Assembly (NCBI RefSeq): GCF_050436995.1
Contig: NC_134758.1
Location: forward strand, 496,001-560,000
Length of the DNA stretch: 64,000 nt
DNA from: Anticarsia gemmatalis
Lineage: Eukaryota; Arthropoda; Insecta; Lepidoptera; Erebidae
Direction: 5' to 3'
In this document: positions 12,536 to 23,286 of the stretch, piece by piece
How the letters are laid out: every line of letters starts with the position of its first letter
Numbering within the stretch: position 1 is the first letter of the stretch
Program-made: the position numbers and the translations under genes
The notes under the pieces: generated by a model
Databases searched by the model: none
Told to the model about the DNA's origin: nothing
Seen by the model: the letters and a program-made list of their open reading frames with translations, nothing else

Positions 12536-12645
12536 CTGTTACTGTTACCATGAAGGGAAATCAACTGGACCTTATACTTAACTCAAGACTTCAAGCGACT
12601 CAAGAGATTGGTGAGAACATAAAGAAAACACGTCAGTTATCATAA
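12536..12645 (+). CDS. weak candidate finger-less terminal exon
   Basis: A CTGTTACAG acceptor at 12535 opens 36 codons in the shared splice phase, starting AVTVTMKGNQ and ending TAA. The peptide is polar and amphipathic with no known motif. A GT donor inside it at 12611 would make an internal exon in the wrong phase for terminal exon 6, so if real it is more likely terminal. It may simply be chance. Confidence 0.22.
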
Positions 12646-13092
12646 AACGTATCCAGTGTAATCTGATTTTATGTTTACCAAAGAATTTCTCGTCAAACGG
12701 GCACTTTACTGCCTAACGGCACATTTAGGAAGATGCAGATTTTTGTATATTATTAAAATCGTACCCATCGTTATGTATCTAATAGATAGAAATGAGAAAA
12801 ATAGAATGGAATATACCCATATAAGAAAGTATTATATTGCTGATAAGAGTTGATTAGTTAAAACTCACCAAGTGAAAGTGCATCTATCCATAAATGTGCC
12901 CTCTATATTGTATCCATATTCCGTAAATTTTGTTGCAAGCTCTTTAAATAGGATTATTTTAATTGAATGTTGGATAAGTATGCATCTATCCTAACTTAAC
13001 GACTTGGAATCACCTTATTATTCAATATAGCACCATTCACTTTTTTCCGCATGTTGTATCTCTTTTGATCGTGAGCCATTTTGTGCCAATTA

Positions 13093-13223
13093 TTTCATAC
13101 ATACATACATAATATCACGCCTTTTTACCATAAGGGTAGGCAAAGGCCAAAGAACGATCTGCTAGGCACGATGCTTAAAATCTTCGCTTGCCTTATTTAC
13201 TACCATTCAGCATATTATAAGGC
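13093..13223. repeat. moth interspersed repeat fragment adjoining the 5S-SINE
   Basis: Starting with (ACAT)n and a segment reading ATAATATCACGCC, then GGGTAGGCAAAGGCC, this resembles sequence commonly dispersed in moth genomes. It abuts the 5S-like unit and may be part of the same composite insertion. Family name not known to me. Confidence 0.4.
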
Positions 13224-13482
13224 GCCCATAGCCAGTTGCGTTCACCGGTCGGTAAACGATCTGTGGGTTAAGCAACCATTGGCGCGGTCATTCCATAGAT
13301 GGGTGACCGCCTAGTGGTATTTGAACTGGGCGTCTCCGTGCTTCGGAGGGCACGCTAAAAGTCGGTCCCGGTTGTTGTCTACTAAGATAACAGTCGTTAA
13401 GCCACGTCAAAGGCCTCTCGGGCGGCTTGAACAACTTTGACACTAGGTTGACCACTAACCATACGACAAACAAACAACAAGC
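13224..13482 (+). repeat. 5S-rRNA-derived SINE (SINE3-like)
   Basis: The head aligns by eye with 5S rRNA: TCACCGGT, then CGATC, GTTAAGCAAC, GGCGCGGTCA and GATGGGTGACCGCC in the correct order and spacing, so the internal pol III promoter region is recognisable. The unrelated tail (CTAAAAGTCGGTCCCGG through GGCGGCTTGAACAACTTTGA to CATACGACAAACAAAC) recurs at 23748-23813 (reverse) and 38343-38386 plus 42961-43056. Confidence 0.7.
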
Positions 13483-13485
13483 ATA

Positions 13486-15495
13486 TTATACAGGACCTCC
13501 GGTTACGAGTACTAAGTACCTGACTGATTCAATAATTTCACTGTTAAAAAATGCTAAAATAGAGAAATTATGTATACCCAAGGCCCAAAATTTATCACAA
13601 TTATTTTTCTATATTAATGGATTCTAAGTCGGCAAGTTGTGGTAGATAATTAATTACAGTTGCCAATAATTATGATAACGAATGATTTTGTCAGTTTTTT
13701 ATCAAAGAAAATGTGCGTATTACTGTACCTAACAATAATGAAAGACAAAGGTTGAGCTGTTATGTTATAAATAATATTTTAAATAGTTGACGATACATCA
13801 CAAGTATTATGTCACACAGATACTACTCTTACGACGTAACATTTAATTTTAAATAGGACTCGGTAGCTTACACATGGCAGCTGTCGTAACCAAATACTTA
13901 GTTGTTCTAGAAAGAAATACCTATACACTTGAATATTATCTAAGATTTATACAACATTACAATATACTATTATATACGTAAGACATCAGTGTTTTTCGTT
14001 AATATTATAAAGTTAGAGCATAATATTAATAGATTGTTATATTTTCTTGTTCTTGTTATTAATGTTTGTTTAGTGTGTGTTCCTTGTTACCAAAGAAAAT
14101 TTATTAGATACTGCAAGAAAATTGTAACAGAAAACATGTATTATAGTAAAACAGATACAGTATTCTGTTAAAATATCTAATTATATTTTTGCATTTGTTA
14201 CTGTTAAATAAGTTACCTTAAAGAGTTCAAATTTTGAATCATGCAATATTAAAAACCAAAGAATCTTCCAATCGATTCTTAGCCATAATAAATTAGTGCC
14301 TTAAATTATATTAATGATTCTTATATACTATTGTTAAGTAAATTATTATGGTTATTTAATATTAAGATTTTGTAGACGAAAATAAAGTAGAAGTTTGCGC
14401 ATTTCGTAACCACAAACATAAATGATTTGGCGATCTGGCTCACAAGTTTTTAAAATCTGTATTCGTACTCGGAAAGCTTATGAGATTGCAGTGCTGGCTA
14501 CGAAGTGCGTTAGATTCTATACCATGTCGAGTTGAATGTACCATCATGGAGTAATGTAATGAGTGTTCATTGTATGAGTATAGATTAGAATTTTATATTT
14601 TATAATTATGGAAGTTAACCTAGAGACCCCACCAACAAATTAGTTTAGATATTAACATAATCGGTGGTATATTATCTGACCCATACATTATTTTATTTAG
14701 TAAATTATGAATGATTTTGATATAATTCTCTATATTTTATCACCAAAGAATTTGCTCCAAAGTTAACTAGTAAATGGTGCCAAAGTAATTATTTGAATTA
14801 AATAAGATTCCTTATTGGTGTGACGACATTGATTTGGTCAGTGAACACATAATTCCTCTACCAATATCTCCATAAGTTTCAATATTTTTATGATGAAACC
14901 AGTTCCTTTTAAATATGTACGTACAAAGGCAAACTACAGTATTGTTTTTAATTATTCAATAGCAAACTAATTGTTGATCTTTTGTTAACTTAATAGATAC
15001 ACTTGTTTAGTGAATTATTCAGTTATGGATATTACATCTTAGTGAGACCAGCACAAAATAATGTTAATTATTATTATTAATGTTTGAAGTATTTTTATTT
15101 TGTTTTTTCAGTGAAGTCGAGTGTGTTTGGTTTGTTCTTTTTTAATTGGATTATGCATGTGAATAAATGTTCTTGATTCAATAATATTCTAGTTTGTTTA
15201 ACAAACACCTGTACCTATATTGTTATACATACATCAAGTGATAAATATAAATCATCTGAGCTATTAGCTAGGTAGGTAGTTCTATCCGTGTAAATAATCG
15301 CGTTGACAAGTTGGACGCGTTAACTTGATTGCTTTAACTTTGTCCATTTAGGTACTTGAATGATGAACTAATGAAATTCATTGATTTGCTAACTCGACAC
15401 TCGGTAATCAAGTTACCGCGTTCTCATTTATGCTAATAAGCACTACACAATCGTTCCAAAGAAAAAAGTATCAGATCATGATCTCATTGTTTCAG
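13486..15495 (+). other. non-coding AT-rich interval before terminal exon 6
   Basis: No finger motif, RNA gene or recognisable repeat was seen in these 2 kb. The interval ends with the TTTCAG acceptor at 15490-15495. Confidence 0.5.
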
Positions 15496-15782
15496 GTGAG
15501 GTGGATTTCTTTAAAACAATGATGCACAACATGTTGCCGGTTATGCCAATGAAGACAAAAAACTATTGGTCGCAATACGACATGTCGTTTGAATGTGAGA
15601 AGTGTAAACGGAAGTACCGACATAAAAGCACGTATAGAAGACATGTCACATACGAATGCGGGAAAGAACCAATGTTTCGATGTCCATTTTTAGATTGTAC
15701 GTATAAAGCGTATCAAAAGACCCACACGGACGCCCACATTAAAACGAAACACAAATTACTGGCGTTAGAATACAAACGATGA
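15496..15782 (+). CDS. lola: lola-like alternative terminal exon 6 (zinc-finger pair)
   Basis: The exon enters in the shared phase (GEVDFFKTMM) and stops at TGA 15780-15782. Finger 1 is CEKC with H-x4-C (HVTYEC) and the YRHKSTYRRH core. Finger 2 has a longer Cys spacing, CPFLDC (C-x4-C), with HIKTKH. The wider spacing separates it from its paralogous exons. It is the last terminal exon visible before COX11. Confidence 0.85.
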
Positions 15783-16368
15783 TGTATGGACGAGAGAAAG
15801 TATTTGAAAAATGTGATATTAAATGTTAATTAATTTTAAATTATATCATGAAGTTTTATTTTAGTACTTGAAGGTTTACTATTCAAATAAGTATTATGAA
15901 ATTAATAAGAGATAATGGCAAAACCACTTACGTAATGATATAACGGGTTTCCATAGGCCCTCAGACTTGCACTTGTTCACTCAGCGAAACATTTTCAATA
16001 GCCCGCCATTTTTCAGTGTTGCCAGGTCTACATACTAAATGCCTATCTAAATTGCCAGATTACAGGTATAGATAATGTACTCTTTTTTTCCTATTAATCT
16101 TTAATGGACATCGAATAGGCGGGCAGGTGCCTTGTTAATATTTTACGGTTGTGTCCTACCTGATTCCTAATATCCAAAATTCTAAAAAAATACATATTAC
16201 ACGGGCATGATATTCCCACAACAAAAAAGTTATAAGTCAAAACAACTGTCAAGTCATAGATGTCAACGTCAAACAGATAAGTCGATGTTTTGTACAACTA
16301 ATTCAGTGATATTACGCAAAATGTTATAATATTTAATTAATTAATTAGATATAATAAACAAAATCACG
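15783..16368. other. intergenic region between the lola-like locus and COX11
   Basis: It holds the 3' end of the lola-like locus and the COX11 promoter. The last 60 bases before the COX11 ATG are extremely AT-rich (TTAATTAATTAATTAG). Confidence 0.5.
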
Positions 16369-17939
16369 ATGAACCGGCTTATTGGAGTAAATCGGTCTTA
16401 CATAAATACTATTAGGAGTAACTTCTTTGTCAATCCTCAAATATTATCTCCTAAACGGCCGACACAATGTAACTTATTTATTTCTCGCGGTGCACACAAT
16501 CAAAAGCAGAAAATCCGATCGACACTTAATTATATGGTGGCGATGGGTGTGATGACCGTAGGTTTAAGTTATGCCGCTGTACCTCTATATAGGATATTTT
16601 GTCAGGTAAGAAAGATAACCTATATTATCTAACAGCTGATATGACTGTTTTAAGGAAAATCTGTGCTATATTAATGTTATTTAATTATTCCTCTATGAGT
16701 AATATCATCAGCACAAAGTTACCGTTAATGTTTGTGCGATGGCCTTGCTGTTTTCTGTTATGATAAATGTGTTGAACTGGATACCAATATTTATTTTGGG
16801 TCTGCCAAACTTTTCATTTTATGTGTGTGGGTAGTGTTAGTCTTCCATAAGAATACCATTCGAGTTAACAAGTGGAGGGTTCTATACACATAAAATCTAA
16901 TGATTCTAAAAATCTCTCCTAGGCATACAGTTATGGAGGTACCACGGGTATTGCAGAACCAGATAATATAGTGGGCAACATGTCTGCCATAAAGAGCAGA
17001 CCACTCAAGATCAGGTTCAATGCTGACACTGCCTCCTCCATGCAGTGGAACTTTAAACCTCAGCAGATGGACATTACAGTGAGTACCAACTATTCTAACA
17101 AAAACTAGATTTATAACAGATTGTTTTACTGCATTACATGTTTTAGAGTAAAAACCTTGTTTCTTGAGAGATTTTCTTTACTGTTCATGTTGTCTATTCA
17201 CTTAATCATGCCACATTCTAGTTTTGAATTAATTCTGTGTTTGAATCAGAGGGCTGCAAGAGATTTTAGAATCTGTTACTAAGTAAACTCACCACTTAAC
17301 CATATACCTACTGTTTATTTGATGACTACATCATCTATTTCCAGGTAGTTCCTGGTGAAACAGCACTTGCATTTTACACAGCACTGAACCCCACAGACAA
17401 GCCAGTGACAGGCATTAGCACATACAATGTGATCCCATTTGAAGCCGGCCAGTACTTCAACAAGATACAGTGCTTCTGCTTCGAGGAACAACAACTTAAC
17501 CCACATGAAAAGGTGAATAACCATTTAATACAAAATGTTGTTATTGCATTTCATAGTACAAGTAGATGTTTGTTGCATACCTTGGTACAACAGCAGTAAT
17601 GTAAAACAAATAAAAATATGTAACAACAAAAGGTCTAGGATTAATTTCTTGGCTCCAAAGGCAATAAGAAAGTAAAATTATACCCATTTTTTTATTAGGC
17701 AAAGGATTTCTCTCTGGTTTCTTAAAATCAGAATAAAACTAGTCAAACTAGAAATTTTTACATATTTCATAAACCTATGTATAAATTTTCAGGTGGACAT
17801 GCCAGTATTCTTCTACATAGACCCCGAGTTCACAGAAGACCCTAAGATGGAGTATGTCGACGAGATAGTGCTCTCATACACATTCTTTGAAGCCAAAGAG
17901 GGAATGAAGCTCCCTGTACCATCCTATGTGAAACAATGA
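16369..17939 (+). CDS. COX11: cytochrome c oxidase assembly protein COX11
   Basis: There are four exons: 16369-16605, 16923-17078, 17345-17512 and 17793-17939. All junctions are GT-AG and in phase 0, giving 235 aa. COX11 is an inner-membrane copper chaperone that delivers copper to the Cu(B) site of subunit 1 of cytochrome oxidase. The N terminus is a basic mitochondrial presequence. One membrane segment lies at about residues 54-72, followed by the family signature around YRIFCQ. The copper-binding CFCF motif sits at residues 174-177, within the conserved KIQCFCFEEQ. The C terminus keeps the VFFYIDPEF block and the Tyr-Val-Lys-Gln end. The start is the first ATG of the frame and gives the expected presequence. 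Length is normal for insects. Confidence 0.95.
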
Positions 17940-18473
17940 GTGAATTAGTTACAATGAAATTAATCACTGTACATTTACTTGTAGTATGGTAAACATTATG
18001 CCTTCACTCACTCAATATTGTGTATAAAACTGCCAATAGTGCATTTAACTGTTACTGTAGATAAGTTATCTTCCATCGCGAAAATAATAACATTATTATA
18101 TTACAAGTGAGTGCATCAGAATGTACATGTTATAGTTTTGTTAAGTTTTATTATTGAAATAGATAAAGCTAACATCCATGATGTTGGCATTTATTTTCAA
18201 ATGCAATTTTTATTACATTCCGTACTTTTCTCGACAAGTTTCAGAAAATCCAGGAACGGACTCGGACAAACTCTGACCTCCATTCAATCTTGGAGGAACA
18301 GATACGTCCTGTCATAGGTGGTTGTACAAGAGAAGCGGTACTTTTATTCGAATTTGGCTGGTCTTGAATAACCGATACATCGGCGTTGTCAGTTGTCAAA
18401 AGGAAAAAGTTCAATAAACAATTTAATTGCACTATAATTTGTTACATCCAACAAACATTGAACACGATATAAG
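17940..18473. other. convergent 3' intergenic region, COX11 / tektin
   Basis: These 534 bases separate two genes that end toward each other. A candidate polyadenylation signal AATAAA for COX11 lies at 18413-18418. No other feature is seen. Confidence 0.55.
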
Positions 18474-21400
18474 TTAAGCCTTGATGGCGGCAGTGACGGG
18501 GTACCCGCGCCGGAGTCCCATGCACTGGTCCCTGTCTATGAACAAAGTGGTGGCCTTGTTCCGCAGCTCTCCCTCCAGCCCGGCGCGGACTCCCAGCAGG
18601 GTCTGGTGAGTACCTTCCGCGGTGGCTATCTTTGAACGGAGAGTCTCCATTGTTTCTTGGAGGTCGCATACTTCTTTGACCAATCTGAAAAAGATGATAT
18701 TTATAAGTAAAGAAAACAACAAACAACATTACAAGTAACATTGTCATACGAAAGAAGATAAAGGAAGGAAGGTCGGAATCGCAGTTTGTATTGAGTGACA
18801 TGTTAGCAACAAAACAGCCGCCTAACAAATACGCTCATATTAATTTCAAAAACGCTTGTTTTTGGAAAAAACACCCATTTTTCAACCACCAACTCCAAGT
18901 ATACGAATAACCAAAGCTGAGAGAAGATGGTACAATGAAGCCTCGGTGAAATTTGAACAGTGTCATGATACCTGTTCTGCGCCTCGTCGCGGCACTTCTC
19001 GAGATGCGGTCGGTTGGTCCTGGCCTGCAGGCGCGTGTGAGCCACCTTCATGGGCTGCAGCTTGTCCTCGATCGCCTTGTTCAGCAGCTCCAGCGTCTTC
19101 TCCACGTCGAAGATCTCTTGTTGGATCTGGAACAAAGAAGAATAAAATTATTTTTGCCACCACTGACTCGGATGTAAAATACCCCTATGAGGCCAGTGTA
19201 AGATGCTATTGCATCCTAAGATGAAGATTGATCTGACTTTACTTTTGGGCATAGATAAATAGTACCATTTGTTTTCTGCAGAACTAAGCTGGAACGGACT
19301 AAAAATGGATCTAACAGCAATAATTGTAACCACTTCTTCAAGGCTATCTTTTGAAGGTTCATCGAGGTTGAGGTAGTGATGTTAACTGTTGTAGTTACCT
19401 TGTGCAGATGTAGTTGCAGCTTGTTCTTGATCTCGATGGTCTCCGCGATGCGGCGCGTGAACGCGCTGTTGGTGTTGCTCCATTGGTCCCAGATCTCCGT
19501 CGCCGACACGTTGATCAGGTTCTCCGTGTCTATATAGATATGAGAGCATTAGGAAAAAAAATTTAAAGATAAAAATGTTTCTTTTATTTTCTATTATTTC
19601 CAACGATTGGAGATTAAGAGTAGTATTAAAGGAACGTATTAAATCAATACGAACAAGATAATTGTAATGACAAATTGACGCATACATTGCGATTGATTTC
19701 ATCTTATCTTGAATTCTAGATAAATCTGCGCGACAGTCCCAGTTTCGTTTGAAGGCACGCTTCAGATCTCGGAAAGTGCTGAGTGTGGGTGACCATGAAG
19801 AAGCGCTGAACTAGGGTACTAAACCTACAATAACTAATCCAAAGTTAGGAGCTGCTGTGGGACATGGATATGCTATGGTGGAGGAGCCTACCGGAGAGCA
19901 TCTGTATGGCCTTGGCCCTCTCAGACTGCGAGCGCTGCAGCGTGGCGGCGCTGGCGGCCGCCCACTTGGCCGTGTCGCACACCGTCGGGTCGTAGCGCTC
20001 TATACCTGCGTAGAATTGGAGACCCTGGACACCACAAACGAGTATTACCCACTATCATTCTCATACCTATCTTATTTATGTAAAAAACTTTAAGAAAGAC
20101 CAGAACTGACTTCAGGTGGTCAAAAATTAAATAAAAATCTGTCCAAGTAGGTACTGGTACCATTCGTTTTCTCGATGTCAAATATTAAGATCAAGTCTAG
20201 GCTGATATTTTATATGGAATCATAAAATCTGCATTTAATGCCTTCATGGTCTAGTGGCGTGGTGACCAAGGGACTTTTATAAAGGAGTGGACCGAGGCTT
20301 TCAAAATAAAGGACTAAAAACATGAACCAGAATCACATTGGATTGGACTATGACAAAAGTTTAGTTACCTTGGAGAAGTTATTAAGTTGATGGCACATGG
20401 AGTCAATACCGAGCGCGTACTCCTTGTTGCGCATGTCCGTCTCCAGCTCGTGCTGTGTCGCGCGACAGTTCTTGGACTGTTGCCGAACCTACACGCAACA
20501 TCACAACCATTAGGCAACCATTCACTAAAGCACCTATAGAATTTATATTACTTACCTATTGAAGAGAAATTAGTTTGCTAGGGTAATTTTTTTTTGGATG
20601 CTTTTTAATGTCCTGTGTGTTTTCCACTTACTTTATCAAGCATATTCCTGAATTTGTCCTGACATTCCCGCAGAATGGCGACCTCTTTGAGAAGAGATTG
20701 TTCTACCGTGTCGTGGACTTGCTCCAAACCTGCACGGAAAGCATCAAATTGTCAAACGCGAGTACTGGAATTTTATAATAGGACATTCTCAGCATTTATG
20801 AAGTACGGAGGTCAGAAGCACCAGTCATGACTGCCTCCGTGGCGCAGTGGTTTAGGTCACCACGCCGATACCACTGCATCGGGAGGTCGTGGGTTCGATT
20901 CCCACACGGAGCAATTATTTGTGCGATCCACAAATAATTGTTTCGGGTCTGGTTGTACTTTGTGTCCGTTGTTTGTATGTTTGTAAAAGTCCCCGCGACA
21001 CAAGAGCAATTCTTAGTGCGGGAGTTGTCTTTTTAAAAATAAATAAAAAAAAAATGTCTTCAAAGCTATCAAGTCTCGACTGTGCCCTCTAGTCAGTACC
21101 AACTGTTCATCGGGCCATGAAGATGATAGAAGAGAGAGCGAAAGGGTAAATTGCACCCAAGAATTCAAATTCCGGTCTCGATGTTAGAGTAGGTAATTAC
21201 ATTATGTTGCTAAGTTGGACAAAGTTGTATTGACATACCCTGTCTCTTCTCCCGATGGTACAGACATTCTTGCACGATGTGCAACGGTCCCTCGATGCCG
21301 GCTATAGCTCGCTCCAGTTGTCGACGAGTTTCGTTCAGCTTCTCACATGTGCCTACCAAGCGCTCCATTTCGATCGATACCTGGACAAAAATACTTGGAT

Positions 21401-22765
21401 TGTGAAAGCTTTCTATATTTAGGAGATATCGTCTCTCAAATAAAATGTAGAAAATACTTATAAAAATAGAAGGATTAGGTTAGGCTGTGTTTAGTTTTCT
21501 ATGGATAAGGAAGTATATTGCCGTGTTGAATGAAATTCGTTTACTGTTTAGTTAATAGTTTTTAGGGAGTGAAAGCTGAAAATAAAAATAGCAATATTTT
21601 AAAATTCCAATAAAGAGATCAGAAAAAAGTTAAATGAAAGCGATTTTAAGCACTTACCTCATTCCTCCAGAAGGTAGTATCGGTGATTCGTTCACCGATT
21701 CTCCTGCCAGAATCCCTCTGACCCTGCGTGCCGATCTCGTCGGTCTCCCTATTCAAAAACAACATTACCGTTATTCATACGCATATTTTACATCGAGGCT
21801 AACGATTTTTTTTTTGTTAAATCCAGAACATCTTAGAACTAAACTATTTTAGAAATCCCCATCGGTGACGGTTAATTTTGTGATAGTTTGAGTTTGAAGA
21901 ACGAACTTAAACAGTCACAAAATGAATCCTGAAGTCATGCATATTTTTTTCAGAACACCTGGTAAATGTGTACCATCATAGTAATCAAAGAATTAACTAA
22001 GTAGGTACAATACTAATAATAATTAGTTGATAAAGTAAATAAGCAGTTGTTATTGATCTCACCTAAGCATCCTCATGATATCATTCCTGACTCGTTCCGA
22101 GAAGTTCCTCTTAGCGTCAGACTCGTTGTAGTTCTTGATACTGTTCTGGTTCCACTCGTACTGCGTGTAGCGCGTGTAGAGCGCCGCGCGGGCCGCGTGC
22201 TCGGGGCTGCGGTCGAACCCCGTCACCAGGTTGGGGAAGCGGAGAGGTTCTGCCGCCATGCCCGCTGGGGTGTAGCACGGGTCTACCATCGTGTTGGTAA
22301 TCGGCTGCGATGGCCTGCGGAAGAAAAACGTTTAGATAATCAAAAATTGGTTACAATCATTGTGTTGCATTGACAACTTTTAGGATCTAGCTATGATAAG
22401 AATGCGAGACGCAATGTATTTTACTGAAAGAGAGGTGTATAGAATACACTATAAACTATCTTATTAACATTATTTTAATGCTTCGATTAATGTTCTTTTT
22501 ATATAGGTAAGTGATTGTGCAACTTACATGGGTGTGACTTCGATCTCCTCGTAGCCCATGATAGGCCTCCATGGGTGCTTCTTTGGTGAATGAAAGCAGT
22601 AGCCCACCTGTGGAGGTACGCTCGGAGCACCCGCTGTTTCTTTTACAGGGCTCCATTGTTGCAGTTGCTGAAAACAAAATACAATTTCAAGACAAAATTC
22701 TAAATAAATAGTTTTTTTCGTAAATAACCAATCTTTACCGTGCACATAGACACTTCCTTAGCCAT
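18474..22765 (-). CDS. tektin (ciliary/flagellar microtubule inner protein)
   Basis: Eleven exons on the minus strand: 22765-22739, 22667-22528, 22314-22063, 21748-21658, 21380-21239, 20729-20632, 20488-20369, 20024-19892, 19529-19399, 19126-18972 and 18684-18474. All have GT-AG ends, and phases are consistent throughout (1,500 nt, 499 aa). Tektins are coiled-coil filaments bound to doublet microtubules; in insects they act mainly in sperm flagella. Characteristic blocks are seen: WRNE, EGPLHIVQECL.HREKR, CRATQHELE, the SATEIWDQW.N stretch, and the tektin nonapeptide in the form RPHLEKCRD (consensus RPNVELCRD). The length and N-terminal extension suggest the tektin-3/5 type rather than tektin-1, -2 or -4, but I cannot settle the subtype. 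The ATG chosen is the only one upstream that reads into exon 2. Confidence 0.88.
20829..21053 (+). repeat. tRNA-derived SINE in a tektin intron
   Basis: The head is tRNA-like with an A box (TGGCGCAGTGG, 20840-20850) and a B box (GGTTCGATTCC, 20892-20902) at the normal distance. The tail (from ATTATTTGTGCGATCC to GCGACACAAGAGC) is not tRNA-related, and the element ends in an A-rich run. It lies in the intron between tektin exons 5 and 6, opposite to the gene. It is not an intact tRNA gene. Confidence 0.8.
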
Positions 22766-23286
22766 TGTGAATATTTATTTAGGTCAAATCCAAGTAAAAA
22801 TTTAGAAAAATTGTAAAATCATTAACAAAAAATAAAAAGTGAATTCAAAATTGAAAATTTTCGTGCCATCGGTTTGACCAATATCAGAAAAAGAAATCAT
22901 AGACACAGTAACTTTGAGATCAACAGATTCACGATGAATAAACCTTTTGCAATAAAACTTACTATTAATAAACAACATTTTTCTATAATAACAATTTTAT
23001 TATATTTAAGTATTATAATTTAAAGGTAATTCATTGTTATAAAAGTTGATTTCATTATAAATTACCTACCGACCGACGTTTTACGAATGAATCTCGTAAT
23101 ACCAACATACCGAACGAATACATGTATGTCAAAACACGCTGATTGTCAAACGTCATTCTGAAATGTTGATAAAGTCGCTGTTCACTTTTGCACGCATCGT
23201 ATTGTATTAGTCTTTATTAATTTTTCATTTAAACAAGTCCTTTACATAGCTAACTATTACCGGTAGTGTTATGTACAGTAATTAAA
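22766..23286. promoter_or_regulatory. divergent intergenic promoter region, tektin / NUBP1
   Basis: The two start codons lie 521 bp apart on opposite strands, so both promoters must lie here or in 5' exons within it. The sequence is AT-rich with no clear TATA box, and I cannot point to specific factor sites. A shared bidirectional promoter is possible but would join a sperm gene to a housekeeping gene. Confidence 0.5.

Noticed and set aside
12536..12611. Internal lola-like exon joining to terminal exon 6
   Set aside because: Using the donor at 12611 leaves two bases of a codon, whereas exon 6 needs one; the phases do not fit.
20244..20300. tRNA-like segment (TGGTCTAGTGG)
   Set aside because: It resembles an A box, but there is no B box at the right distance and no cloverleaf, so it is not called a tRNA or SINE.
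20829..20905. Functional tRNA gene
   Set aside because: A and B boxes are present but the cloverleaf is degraded and the sequence continues into a SINE tail.
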